Below, one piece after another: positions 35,301 to 43,584 of a stretch of 64,000 bases of DNA (the first letter of the stretch is position 1; each line of letters starts with the position of its first letter). Source of the DNA: Fusicatenibacter saccharivorans. GTDB taxonomy: Bacteria; Bacillota; Clostridia; Lachnospirales; Lachnospiraceae. The stretch covers positions 62,001 to 126,000 of the forward strand of contig NZ_JAQEGR010000003.1 in the NCBI RefSeq assembly GCF_027667425.1, read 5' to 3'. Made by a program: the position numbers and the translations under genes. The notes beneath the pieces were generated by a model, which was given only the letters and a program-made list of their open reading frames with translations, made no database searches and was not told where the DNA came from.

Positions 35301-38255
35301 GCTTCTGTAACTCCCGTGGTAATTGGAGAGAATGGAGCAACAGAGTTATTTACAGACGAAAGAGGGTATGCTTGCAGTATCCCACTTCCGTATGGAACGT
35401 ATGTGGTCAGGGAAACAACAACACCGCCAAACTATAAACCTGTAAAAGATTTTATTGTCCGTATTACAGAGCATAAGCCGGATACACCGCAGATCTGGAG
35501 GGTTCTTCTGGATAAAGAGTTTGAGGCAAAGTTAAAAATCATAAAAAAGGACGATGAAAGTAAAAAGCCTGTACTCAAAAAGGGGACAGAGTTTAAGGTA
35601 TATGATTTGGACAGAAAAAAATATGTGGAACAGGTTACTACCTATCCTACAACGGTAGTGCATAAGTCTTATTTTACAGATGAAACCGGGTATTTAATTC
35701 TTCCTCAGAATTTGGATGCAGGACATTACCGTATTGAGGAAGTCACAGCACCAGACGGTTATACTTTGAATGAAAATTATTATGAGGTTTCCGTAGCTTC
35801 TGATACAGCATATCAGATGGACAGTATTTCAGGAGATGTCATTATTGAAGTGGTATATGAAAATCACCCGGTAAAAGGGAAATTGCAGATTGTAAAAAAG
35901 GGAGAAATCTTAGAAGATTTTGATAAAGATTTTTCTTATCAGGAAATCAATCTTTCCGGTGCAGTCTTTGATTTGTATGCGGCAGAGGATATTTATACTG
36001 CAGATGGTCAGAAGGACGAGCAGGGAAACCGTACATTAGAGTACGCAGAGGGGACAAAGGTTGCTACCCTTACAACAGATCAAGAAGGAAAAGCAAGTGT
36101 GTCAGATTTACCACTTGGAACGTATGAGCTGGTAGAGATTACAGCGCCCGAAGGATTTGTGAAAAATCCAGAGTCGCAGAAAGTGACATTCAAATATGAA
36201 GATCAGAAAACTCCTGTAATTGAGCAGGAAGTCCTGTTAAAAAATGAACGTCAGAAAGCAAAAATTTCCGTAGTAAAGCGAGATGCAGAAACAAAAAAAG
36301 AAATAAAAGGTACAGTCTTTGGATTGTATGCGAAAGAAGATATTCAGGTAGGAAATCAGACTTTAGTAAAAGCGGATACACTGATTGGGAAAGCTGAAAC
36401 AGGGGACGATGGAAAGGCAACATTTTCTTTTGATCTGCCATTTGGAAAATATTATGTGAAGGAACTGGAAGCACCAGTGGGCTATGTATCTTCGGAGCAA
36501 GTGATTGATGTCGATTTTTCCTATCAGGGACAGGAGATTGATGTGGTAGAACTTACATCAGAATTTTTAAATCAGCCGACAAAAGTTTCCATTACTAAAG
36601 TTGATACTGCAACAGGAGTCGAACTTTCCGGGGCAACCCTTATGGTACTTGATAAAGATGGAGAAATTGTAGACAGTTGGAAATCGGTCAAAGGAGAAGA
36701 GCATGTCATTCGTGGATTAAAAGTTGGAGAAACGTATACTTTAAGAGAGGAAACTGCCCCGTATGGTTATCTGAGGGCAGAGGAAGTTTCCTTTACTGTG
36801 AAAGACACGGAGGAAATTCAGAAAGTGGAAATGAAAGATGATGTGCCGACGGGAAGTATTCTGATTAACAAAAAAGGTGAATTTTTAGAAAAGGTATCAG
36901 TCTTTGAGCAGATTGGAGGCTGGATTTCCCATGTATTTGAATACCTGTCAGGCTCATTGAAAGAGGTTACTTTTGCAGTGTATGCAAGAGAAGATGTTCC
37001 GGCGGCAGATGGGGAAAGCAAGGATTATTATAAAAAAGATGAATTGGTAGCGGAGATTACCACAGATCACGCAGGTGTTGCAAGAATTTCCGGTTTGCCA
37101 CTTGGAAAATACTATGTAAAGGAGAAAGAAACAGCACATGGATTTGTGTTGGATAAAGAAGCCAGAGAAATTGACTTGCTATATCGTGATCAGGAAACAG
37201 CAGAAATTACATATTCCACAGACTGGCAGAATAAACGTCAGAAAGTGGAAGTAATTGTGTGGAAGAAAGAAAAAGATGCAGACCGTATGCTTCAGGGTGC
37301 AGTATTTGCCCTCTGTGTCAAGGAAGATATAAAAGATGCACAGGGAAACGTAATCATGAAGGCAGATACCGTCATTGAGGAACAGGCAACAAATGCACAG
37401 GGAATGCTGCGTTTCGAGGCAGATTTACCAGTGGGATATACTTATTATATCAAAGAAACAGTTCCGGCACCGGGCTTTTCCATGACAGAAGAGAGAAAAG
37501 AATTTACTTTTGATCCAGAAAGCAGTCAGGAAGAGTGTGTATCTTATGAGTTTACTTTTGAGAATGTACCGACAGTCGTAGAATTTACAAAAACGTCCCT
37601 GACAGACGGGAAAGAAGTAGAAGGTGCGAAACTTCAGGTAAAAGATGAGCAGGGAAAGGTCATTGACGAATGGATTTCTACAAAAGAACCACATGTTATC
37701 AAAGAACTGGTGGCAGGTCATACTTATGTGTTGGAAGAAACACTTCCGGCAGATGGTTATGTAACAGCAGAAAGTATTTCTTTTACCGTAGCAGATACAG
37801 GAGAAGTCCAGAAAGTGGAGATGAAAGATGATATTACGAAAGTCGAAATTTCTAAAACGGACATTTCAGGAAAAGAGCTTCCCGGCGCAAAATTAACGAT
37901 TTTGGATCAGGAAGGCAATGAAGTAGAAAGCTGGACGTCTGGTGAGAAACCTCACTATATCGAGATGCTTCCGATTGGAAAGTATACACTTCATGAAGTG
38001 TCTGCACCGGACGGGTATCTGGTAGCAGAGGATATTATCTTTGAAGTAAAAGATACCGGGGAAATCCAGAAAGTTGTGATGAAAGATGAGAGAAAGCCTT
38101 CTGAAAATGGGGAACAGCCACAGGAATCAAAACCGACAGGAAATGCCCCAAAAACAGGAGATACCAGTCATGCGGAGTTATGGGTGTTGTTATCTGTAAC
38201 AGCAGTATTACTGGCAGGTTCTTCTTATTATTGGATTAAGAAAAGAAAAAAATAG
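32334..38255 (+). CDS. Giant cell-wall-anchored SpaA/Cna-B repeat adhesin
   Basis: A 1973-residue surface protein. A signal peptide (residues 1-33, ending TAYAG) comes first. A thioester-like domain (about 240-370) has its Cys at residue 271 in AYCIQP, with ILTHIAAAY near 328 where Gln is usual. About 13 Cna-B/SpaA isopeptide domains follow; each ends in a recurring E-box such as YYIKEITPPAGYLLDE, YRIEEVTAPDGY or YTLHEVSAPDGYLVAE. The sorting signal is NAPKTG (1937-1942, Ala replacing Leu of LPxTG), then a hydrophobic helix and KKRKK. Intramolecular Lys-Asn bonds should make it a stiff stalk for cell contact in mating or host binding. It is the main ICE surface cargo and has its own terminator. 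Confidence 0.92.
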   Translation: MKKTVKRIFSCVLSALTILTSVVQPMTAYAGETNPKSYEMEYPALEQVKAQLQEDEIVTVQDYEVEKGSDFDIKTDFSSMKFHSDQVKVTFYEAKNQKGQDFHVDHADTYQAVYFVEPVREAPNYHVIRNITVADHKEKENPSLSKENGKQEKNSEEEEDASQKEEQILTEDEFSQALEESKKQDTYDEESGLGLYDVMAQAGEQEIDLFQMKEGETVTFVANSSDQAARATQTVTITKGPLYRYQDYDLGTYVTEPYFISYGNVHATAYCIQPSLPGPGTGTYTITKIEDNQALAKVCYYGTEAAGKESYFAKHHSDFSEGKRFILTHIAAAYAYGSADAFYGANETAKSLAMEIYNYCVGKPEIPEVSMSFSNNHVKAFQEGQEQRTEDITFTADSLQSITMQLPKGVVFHNLTTGKNSAAGAKVTLSGGTKFYLSAPLTQTEDVEGSWTATMQGSITKDYSAYKLTTNDSVQDLAFVFGEGVEQEQYVEFSVEWMKNAKIELVKKDQGSQKKMEGAVYGVYRDEDCTDLIVEMPATDKKGASSVTIEKAQDTVYLKEISAPQGYVLDTKSYGVKLEVGKTVQIEVTDREQLASLTVYKEGEVLTGAEVTGEGVTFSYTKEKQEGAVYDVYAEKEIVRADGTVAYKKGAVVKKGLKTGEDGSVTLSELPLGTYKVVEVKAPENFVCKGESQTVTLSYAGQNEEVVFEIVTFVNDRQKASVSVRKEDQDTENPLAGGIYGLYTAEDVYGKSEKLLVEKDTLIEKVTTGENGTASYQADLPIGYTYYIKELQAPAQYVKNETEKFSFHFQYVEGEEQCSFSHTFQNERVKAEIILEKEDAETGKTPQGDASLKGAVYGLYARENIVHPDGKTGVLYQKDEQVATLKTDDKGKAEVKDLYLGSYYIKEITPPAGYLLDETEHDVICDDEGDTVAIVKRVCNVKEQVKKQPFQLIKAGNNGNTDAELLKGAGFQAYLESSLKKKEDGSYDFASVTPVVIGENGATELFTDERGYACSIPLPYGTYVVRETTTPPNYKPVKDFIVRITEHKPDTPQIWRVLLDKEFEAKLKIIKKDDESKKPVLKKGTEFKVYDLDRKKYVEQVTTYPTTVVHKSYFTDETGYLILPQNLDAGHYRIEEVTAPDGYTLNENYYEVSVASDTAYQMDSISGDVIIEVVYENHPVKGKLQIVKKGEILEDFDKDFSYQEINLSGAVFDLYAAEDIYTADGQKDEQGNRTLEYAEGTKVATLTTDQEGKASVSDLPLGTYELVEITAPEGFVKNPESQKVTFKYEDQKTPVIEQEVLLKNERQKAKISVVKRDAETKKEIKGTVFGLYAKEDIQVGNQTLVKADTLIGKAETGDDGKATFSFDLPFGKYYVKELEAPVGYVSSEQVIDVDFSYQGQEIDVVELTSEFLNQPTKVSITKVDTATGVELSGATLMVLDKDGEIVDSWKSVKGEEHVIRGLKVGETYTLREETAPYGYLRAEEVSFTVKDTEEIQKVEMKDDVPTGSILINKKGEFLEKVSVFEQIGGWISHVFEYLSGSLKEVTFAVYAREDVPAADGESKDYYKKDELVAEITTDHAGVARISGLPLGKYYVKEKETAHGFVLDKEAREIDLLYRDQETAEITYSTDWQNKRQKVEVIVWKKEKDADRMLQGAVFALCVKEDIKDAQGNVIMKADTVIEEQATNAQGMLRFEADLPVGYTYYIKETVPAPGFSMTEERKEFTFDPESSQEECVSYEFTFENVPTVVEFTKTSLTDGKEVEGAKLQVKDEQGKVIDEWISTKEPHVIKELVAGHTYVLEETLPADGYVTAESISFTVADTGEVQKVEMKDDITKVEISKTDISGKELPGAKLTILDQEGNEVESWTSGEKPHYIEMLPIGKYTLHEVSAPDGYLVAEDIIFEVKDTGEIQKVVMKDERKPSENGEQPQESKPTGNAPKTGDTSHAELWVLLSVTAVLLAGSSYYWIKKRKK

Positions 38256-38279
38256 TATGGGGATTCCCATAACAGGAAA

Positions 38280-38314
38280 GGCGGTCACAGAAAAATCTGT
38301 GGCTGCCTCTTTTT
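38280..38314 (+). terminator. Terminator after the adhesin gene
   Basis: A 12-bp stem (38280-38291 with 38296-38307) including two G-U pairs, then CTCTTTTT. Confidence 0.85.
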
Positions 38315-38329
38315 AAAGGAGTAGAAATC

Positions 38330-38476
38330 ATGGTAGGAAAAATAATTTTGGGATTTGCTGTTATTTTAACATTTGGCTTATATTGTTGTATTCGTGTAGG
38401 TAGTCAGGCGGATCGTCAGATGGAAGAAATGCTGCAAAAGAAAAGGAAGGATCAGGAAAATGGAGAAAGCGGATAA
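38330..38476 (+). CDS. 48-aa single-span membrane protein (DUF3789-like)
   Basis: A small protein with one hydrophobic helix (IILGFAVILTFGLYCCI) followed by a charged tail (ADRQMEEMLQKKRKDQE). AAAGGAG precedes the ATG. It overlaps the next gene by 17 bases. The short helix plus ADR tail recalls DUF3789 proteins of ICEs; no function is known. Confidence 0.6.
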   Translation: MVGKIILGFAVILTFGLYCCIRVGSQADRQMEEMLQKKRKDQENGESG

Positions 38477-38741
38477 AAGAAAATACGCAGAGGACAAACC
38501 TTCTATGTGTAAGGACTGTTACTTTTGGAACAGACGAAAAAATAGCTGCACCAGAAAACAGTGTTACTATCTTCTTCCAAAACAGCCAGAGAAAGATGCG
38601 AAAAGAAACGGACAATGTGCAGGATGTCCGTATGGAAAATACTCTCCCTGCATTGGGTATTGCTTGCAAAAAATTTTGCAGGAAATGAGAAAGAAGAAAT
38701 CGGGAAAGGAAGAAACAGCCTATGCAGGACGAAGTGAATGA
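38460..38741 (+). CDS. Cys-rich 93-aa ICE protein
   Basis: A 93-residue basic protein with Cys pairs in MCKDCYFWNRRKNSCTRKQC and CAGCPYGKYSPC, suggesting a zinc-binding fold. No family is recognised. It overlaps both neighbours (38330 gene and the PcfB-like gene), so it is part of the pre-transfer operon. A role in DNA processing is a guess from position only. Confidence 0.6.
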   Translation: MEKADKRKYAEDKPSMCKDCYFWNRRKNSCTRKQCYYLLPKQPEKDAKRNGQCAGCPYGKYSPCIGYCLQKILQEMRKKKSGKEETAYAGRSE

Positions 38742-39240
38742 GAAAGTCGTATCCTTGTGTATCCGTGGAGGGAAGATTTCTGCACAAATTCTAAAAAGTG
38801 CATTACTGAAAACTTTGACAAAACTGGAACAAAAGAAAAGCCAGAGAAAGCAACAGAATACGGCATATAAGGAAGAAAAAAATTCGGCAGTTTATAAAGG
38901 AAAACAGAGTATGGAAAAACTCAGGGAGCAGAACTGTGAACTTTCTAATATTGAGATTACAGATGGCAATATCAAATCCTTTGAAAAGTATGCCAGAAAA
39001 TACAATGTTGACTATTGTCTGAAAAAAGACCGCTCTTCAGAACCGCCTCGTTATTATGTGTTTTTTAAAGCCAGAGATGTAGATTCTATGACAGCAGCAT
39101 TTAAGGAATATACAGGCTGGAGTATGAAGCAAAGCAAAAAAGTATCCATACGGAAAAAACTCTCTCAGGTAAAGGAACGTCAGGCACAGCACCGAGAAAG
39201 ACAGAAGACAAAGAGTAAGGAGAGAGATACCGCACGATGA
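38722..39240 (+). CDS. PcfB/DUF3801-like protein
   Basis: A 172-residue basic protein. It begins DEVNEKVVSLCIRGGKISAQ and has IEITDGNIKSFEKYARKYNV and ARDVDSMTAAFKEYTGWSMKQ, the pattern of DUF3801/PcfB proteins. In pCF10, PcfB binds the coupling protein and helps dock the relaxosome. The stop overlaps the start of virD4 by four bases (ATGA), supporting that partnership. Confidence 0.83.
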   Translation: MQDEVNEKVVSLCIRGGKISAQILKSALLKTLTKLEQKKSQRKQQNTAYKEEKNSAVYKGKQSMEKLREQNCELSNIEITDGNIKSFEKYARKYNVDYCLKKDRSSEPPRYYVFFKARDVDSMTAAFKEYTGWSMKQSKKVSIRKKLSQVKERQAQHRERQKTKSKERDTAR

Positions 39241-41171
39241 AAAAGAAAGAACAGAAAAAAGAAAAGCAGTTCAAAAAAGTATGGGAAAAGCTATGGCAGA
39301 GTGTCATAGGAAGGCTGTCAGAGGTAGACATAAAGAGATTGTTTCTGACAAACCTGCTCTATGTACTTGTATTTTATGTAGTGAATAAATTGGCATGGCT
39401 TTATCAGTATTGTCAGGGAAATTCTTTACTGGAACGCCTGAGTGTTTTGACATTGAATGTATCGTTGGCATTTGAGAATATTTTGCCGAGTTTGAGATTT
39501 TCTGATATAGGAGTGGGATTTACAGGTGCAGTTTTATTAAAAGGGATTGTTTATTTTAAAGGAAAGAACGCAAAGAAATTCCGTCAGGGAGTGGAATATG
39601 GTTCTGCCCGTTGGGGGACAGCAAAGGATATTGCACCTTTTATGGACTCTGTATTTGAAAACAATATCATTCTTACGCAAACAGAAAGGCTTACCATGAA
39701 CAGCCGCCCGAAAAAACCGAAGTATGCCAGAAATAAAAATGTCATGATTATTGGTGGTTCCGGCTCCGGAAAGACGAGGTTTTATGTGAAACCTAATTTA
39801 ATGCAGATGACGCCGAATGTTAGTTATGTAGTGACTGATCCGAAAGGGACTATTTTAGTAGAATGCGGAAAGATGCTGCAAAAAGGGACACCAAAAATAA
39901 AAGACGGAAAGCCGGTACTGGATAAGAATGGGAAGGTAATCTATGAACCTTATAAGATTAAGGTTTTAAATACAATCAACTTCAAAAAGAGTATGCACTA
40001 TAACCCGTTTCGTTACATACGCAGTGAAAAAGATATTTTGAAACTGGTCAATACGATCATTGCCAATACAAAAGGTGATGGGGAAAAATCAGGAGAAGAT
40101 TTCTGGATTAAAGCGGAACGATTGCTGTATTGTGCTTTAATTGGGTATATCTATTACGAAGCACCGGAAGAAGAACAGAACTTTTCCACACTTTTGGAAT
40201 TTATCAATGCTTCTGAGGCAAGGGAAGATGATGAAGAATTTAAAAATGCAGTTGATGAACTGTTTGAGGAACTGGAAAAGGAAAAACCGGAACATTTTGC
40301 AGTCAGACAATACAAGAAATATAAACTGGCTGCCGGAAAGACTGCGAAATCTATTTTGATTTCCTGTGGGGCAAGGCTGGCACCGTTTGATATTGCAGAA
40401 TTGCGGGAGCTGACTTCTTATGATGAGCTGGAATTGGATATGCTGGGAGATCAGAGAACTGCAATGTTTGTTATTATTTCTGATACGGACGATACGTTTA
40501 ATTTCCTTGTGGCAATTATGTATACGCAGCTTTTTAATTTGCTGTGTGACAGAGCAGATGATGTGCATGGAGGACGTTTACCTTACCATGTGAGATTGTT
40601 ATTAGATGAGTTTGCCAATATCGGGCAAATTCCAAAATTTGATAAGCTGATTGCGACCATACGAAGCAGGGAAATTTCTGCTTCGATTATTTTGCAGTCC
40701 CAGAGCCAGTTAAAGACAATTTATAAAGATGCTGCAGAAACCATTTTAGGGAATTGCGATACGATGTTGTTTTTAGGAGGAAAAGAAGGAAGCACTTTAA
40801 AGGAAATATCAGAAACATTAGGAAAGGAAACCATAGACCTTTATAATACTTCCGATACCCGTGGACAAAGCCGATCCTATGGATTGAATTATCAGAAGAC
40901 CGGAAAAGAGCTGATGAGTCGGGACGAGTTGGCTGTCATGGATGGAGATAAATGTATCCTTCAGCTTCGTGGAGTGCGTCCTTTTTACAGTAATAAGTTT
41001 GATATTACGAAGCATAGCAGATACCGGGAATTATCGGATTATGATAAAAAGAATACTTTTGATGTGGAAGCCTATTTAAAACATCAATTTGAAATCCGAA
41101 AAAAAGAGGAGTTTGAATTGTTTGAAGTAGAGGGAAAACAGGTGGATACAGAAATTTCAGAGCAGGTATAA
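39237..41171 (+). CDS. virD4: VirD4/TraG-type coupling ATPase
   Basis: A 644-residue membrane ATPase that feeds the relaxase-DNA complex into the secretion channel (PcfC/TcpA relatives). Two N-terminal membrane helices lie within residues 25-110. Walker A is GGSGSGKTRFYVKPNLM (residues 173-180 core), then SYVVTDPKGTILVECG. Walker B is HVRLLLDEFANIGQIP, and the later SRDELAVMDGDKCILQLRG region is typical. Translation is coupled to the PcfB-like gene. No intein or intron is seen here, unlike virB4. Confidence 0.95.
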   Translation: MKKKEQKKEKQFKKVWEKLWQSVIGRLSEVDIKRLFLTNLLYVLVFYVVNKLAWLYQYCQGNSLLERLSVLTLNVSLAFENILPSLRFSDIGVGFTGAVLLKGIVYFKGKNAKKFRQGVEYGSARWGTAKDIAPFMDSVFENNIILTQTERLTMNSRPKKPKYARNKNVMIIGGSGSGKTRFYVKPNLMQMTPNVSYVVTDPKGTILVECGKMLQKGTPKIKDGKPVLDKNGKVIYEPYKIKVLNTINFKKSMHYNPFRYIRSEKDILKLVNTIIANTKGDGEKSGEDFWIKAERLLYCALIGYIYYEAPEEEQNFSTLLEFINASEAREDDEEFKNAVDELFEELEKEKPEHFAVRQYKKYKLAAGKTAKSILISCGARLAPFDIAELRELTSYDELELDMLGDQRTAMFVIISDTDDTFNFLVAIMYTQLFNLLCDRADDVHGGRLPYHVRLLLDEFANIGQIPKFDKLIATIRSREISASIILQSQSQLKTIYKDAAETILGNCDTMLFLGGKEGSTLKEISETLGKETIDLYNTSDTRGQSRSYGLNYQKTGKELMSRDELAVMDGDKCILQLRGVRPFYSNKFDITKHSRYRELSDYDKKNTFDVEAYLKHQFEIRKKEEFELFEVEGKQVDTEISEQV

Positions 41172-41200
41172 GTATATTGCTCTTTTTTATTGGATAAAAC

Positions 41201-41221
41201 TTTGCGACATGATGGCGTAAA
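41201..41221. promoter_or_regulatory. Palindromic candidate operator, copy 2
   Basis: The same 21-bp imperfect palindrome as at 29273-29293 (half-site TTTRCGMCAT), located after virD4 and before the Maff2 gene. Confidence 0.6.
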
Positions 41222-41381
41222 GTAGGAAGGAGTGTTTATTGCAAATTTTTTAAAGAGGTGGAGGCTGCTCAAAAAAAGGAAATACAGCCACTACGATATA
41301 AGGGCAGAACCATAAGGGAATATGCCCGCAGCACAATCAAAATTTGAGAAAGGATAAAACGGATAAAGGGAAAAGGGCAGA

Positions 41382-41408
41382 CTGTTGATGAAAATTCAGC
41401 AGTTTTTT
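41382..41408 (+). terminator. Terminator between virD4 and the Maff2 gene
   Basis: CTGTTGA (41382-41388) pairs with TCAGCAG (41396-41402) and is followed by six T. The rest of 41,172-41,447 has no convincing gene; a 27-codon frame starting near 41,233 is too weak to call. Confidence 0.8.
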
Positions 41409-41447
41409 ATTTGTGCAAAAATAACTTTTATCTGTTTCAAGTGAATT

Positions 41448-41660
41448 ATGGATTTTTTTAGCTCAGCGGTAGATATTTTACAGACGCTTGTGGTGGCAAT
41501 CGGAGCGGGTCTGGCGGTATGGGGTGTAATCAACCTTTTAGAGGGATACGGAAATGATAATCCAGGTGCAAAATCACAGGGTATTAAACAGCTTATGGCT
41601 GGCGGAGGCGTCGTTTTGATTGGTACACAGCTTATTCCTCTTTTGAGTGGATTATTTTAA
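41448..41660 (+). CDS. Maff2-family pilin-like protein
   Basis: A 70-residue protein with two hydrophobic helices (LVVAIGAGLAVWGVINLL; GGGVVLIGTQLIPLL) separated by a Gly/Asn-rich loop (GYGNDNPGAKSQGIKQLM). This is the Maff2 family, the VirB2-like subunit of Tn1549-type conjugation systems. The ribosome site is weak (AAGTGA). It lies 22 bases before the VirB6-like gene. Confidence 0.9.
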   Translation: MDFFSSAVDILQTLVVAIGAGLAVWGVINLLEGYGNDNPGAKSQGIKQLMAGGGVVLIGTQLIPLLSGLF

Positions 41661-41682
41661 ATAAACGAAAGGAGAACCGCCC

Positions 41683-42555
41683 ATGTTCGATGGCATTTTT
41701 GAAGCAATCGAGGAGTGGATGAGGGGACTTCTGACGGGAATGGTGGAATCCAACCTGACAACAATGTTTACAGACGTTAATGAGAAAACAGGAGAGATTG
41801 TGGCTCAGGTTGGACAGACACCACAAGGCTGGAATGGAAGTATTTTCAGCCTGATACAGAATTTGTCCGATTCTGTCATTGTGCCGATTGCAGGTATGAT
41901 TATCACATTTGTACTTTGTTATGAACTGATTTCCATGTTTACAGAAAAGAATAACATGCATGAGGTTGATACATGGATGTTCTTTAAATATTTTTTAAAA
42001 ATGTGGGTAGCTGTGTATCTGGTCAGCCATACGTTTGACATTACTATGGCAGTTTTTGATGTAGGGCAACATATCGTCAATGCTGCCGGAGGTGTCATTG
42101 AGTCGGATACGGCAATCAATGTAGACACGATGCTGGAGCAAATGAAAACAGCAATGGAATCTATGGAGATTGGGGAACTTGTGATATTAGCATTGGAAAC
42201 CATGCTGGTCAGTTTATGTATGAAAATCATGTCTGTACTAATTACGGTAATTCTATATGGAAGAATGATAGAAATTTATCTTTATACCTCGGTTGCACCA
42301 ATTCCGTTTTCCACGATGTCAAATCGGGAATGGGGACAGATTGGAAACAATTATTTCCGTGGGCTGTTTGCCCTTGGATTTCAGGGATTTTTTATGATGG
42401 TGTGTGTTGGCATTTATGCAGTGCTGATTGCGACCATTGAAATTTCAGATAACATGCACTCTGCATTGTTCGGAGTGGCAGCATATACCGTAATTTTATG
42501 TTTTAGTCTGATGAAAACAGCAAATTTAAGCAAATCAATTTTTAACGCACATTAA
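41683..42555 (+). CDS. VirB6/TrbL-like inner-membrane channel protein
   Basis: A 290-residue protein with about six membrane helices (SVIVPIAGMIITFVLCYEL; YFLKMWVAVYLVS; MKIMSVLITVILYG; LFALGFQGFFMMVCVGIYAVL among them). The MFDGIFEAIEEWMRGLLTGM amphipathic start and the SVAPIPFSTMSNREWGQIG loop are typical of the VirB6/CD0411-like proteins of ICEs. It forms the membrane channel with VirB3/PrgI and VirB4. GGAG is eight bases from the ATG. Confidence 0.88.
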   Translation: MFDGIFEAIEEWMRGLLTGMVESNLTTMFTDVNEKTGEIVAQVGQTPQGWNGSIFSLIQNLSDSVIVPIAGMIITFVLCYELISMFTEKNNMHEVDTWMFFKYFLKMWVAVYLVSHTFDITMAVFDVGQHIVNAAGGVIESDTAINVDTMLEQMKTAMESMEIGELVILALETMLVSLCMKIMSVLITVILYGRMIEIYLYTSVAPIPFSTMSNREWGQIGNNYFRGLFALGFQGFFMMVCVGIYAVLIATIEISDNMHSALFGVAAYTVILCFSLMKTANLSKSIFNAH

Positions 42556-42568
42556 AGGGGGAATGAGA

Positions 42569-43177
42569 ATGGGAAAATATCAAGTGATTTATGCAGATCC
42601 TCCGTGGGCATATCGGGTTTGGAGTAAAAAAGGAAACGGGCGATCAGCGGAAAGTCATTACCCAACCATGAGCATAGAAGAAATAGCAGATTTGCCAGTA
42701 AAAAAATTGGCAGATGAAAATTGTGCATTGTTTTTATGGGTTACATTTCCACTTCTAAAAGAAATCTGGAAGGTAATTGATGCGTGGGGATTTACCTATA
42801 AAAGTGTAGCATTTGTGTGGATCAAACAGAATAAAAAAGCAGATTCTTTGTTTTGGGGTATGGGGTACTGGACAAGAGCCAATGCAGAGATTTGTATTCT
42901 TGCAACAAAAGGAAGTCCAAAACGTTATTCCAAACGTGTGCATCAGGTTATTGTAAACCATATTGAGGAACATAGTAAGAAACCAGAGGTGGCAAGAAGA
43001 CGGATTGAGCAGTTAATGGGAGATGTACCACGTATTGAACTGTTTGCACGTAGAGAAACACCAGGATGGGACGTGTGGGGAAATGAAGTTGCCTGTTCTT
43101 TGGGAACAGAAATATTACAGGAAAATAAAAGAAAGGAAACATCAGAGAAGAAGATGGGAGATTTGCTGAACCTGTGA
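42569..43177 (+). CDS. MT-A70 adenine-N6 DNA methyltransferase
   Basis: A 202-residue enzyme. The catalytic DPPW motif is near the N-terminus (VIYADPPWAYRVW), followed by HYPTMSIEEIADLPVKKLA, CALFLWVT and the AdoMet-binding WTRANAEICILATKGSP. ATG at 42569 is preferred, seven bases after GGGGG; ATG at 42563 is too close. It sits inside the transfer operon between virB6-like and prgI-like genes; it may protect entering ICE DNA from restriction or mark it. The recognition sequence is not predictable. Confidence 0.9.
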   Translation: MGKYQVIYADPPWAYRVWSKKGNGRSAESHYPTMSIEEIADLPVKKLADENCALFLWVTFPLLKEIWKVIDAWGFTYKSVAFVWIKQNKKADSLFWGMGYWTRANAEICILATKGSPKRYSKRVHQVIVNHIEEHSKKPEVARRRIEQLMGDVPRIELFARRETPGWDVWGNEVACSLGTEILQENKRKETSEKKMGDLLNL

Positions 43178-43206
43178 CAGCCATTTTCACTCTGGTCGGA
43201 AAAAAG

Positions 43207-43584
43207 ATGGCATTTGTATCCGTACCAAAGGATTTGACAAAGGTAAAAAATAAAGTGGTCTTGAATTTGACAAAAAGGCAGCTTCTTTGCCTTTCGATTG
43301 CGGCGGCAATGGGATTACCGTTTTATTTTTTAACAAAAGACTGGATTGGGACGAGTAATGCAGCAACAGGTATGGTCATTCTTATGGTTCCAGCTTTTTT
43401 ATTTGCAATGTATGAGAAAGATGGAATGCCACTGGAAAAGATTTTGTTCCATATTATTCAAGTGAAACTGCAACGTCCAGCAGTCCGCAAATATGAAATA
43501 GAAAATTTTTATGAGAAGGAGGAAAATTCGCAGACGGAGAGAAAGAAAAAAGGAGGGAAGCCTGATGGTAGACAGAATGGATAA
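43207..43584 (+). CDS. PrgI-family (VirB3-like) membrane protein
   Basis: A 125-residue protein starting MAFVSVPKDLTKVKNKVV, the PrgI family start. Two membrane helices follow (LLCLSIAAAMGLPFYFL; ATGMVILMVPAFLFAMY). The C-terminus is strongly charged. PrgI works with VirB4 in Gram-positive secretion channels. The frame is open upstream to GTG 43174 but family pattern favours 43207. It overlaps virB4 by 20 bases, so the two are translated together. Confidence 0.87.
   Translation: MAFVSVPKDLTKVKNKVVLNLTKRQLLCLSIAAAMGLPFYFLTKDWIGTSNAATGMVILMVPAFLFAMYEKDGMPLEKILFHIIQVKLQRPAVRKYEIENFYEKEENSQTERKKKGGKPDGRQNG

Noticed and set aside
38722..39240. Relaxase accessory protein (MobC) instead of PcfB
   Set aside because: It lacks a ribbon-helix-helix start, and its overlap with virD4 and its sequence pattern fit DUF3801/PcfB.
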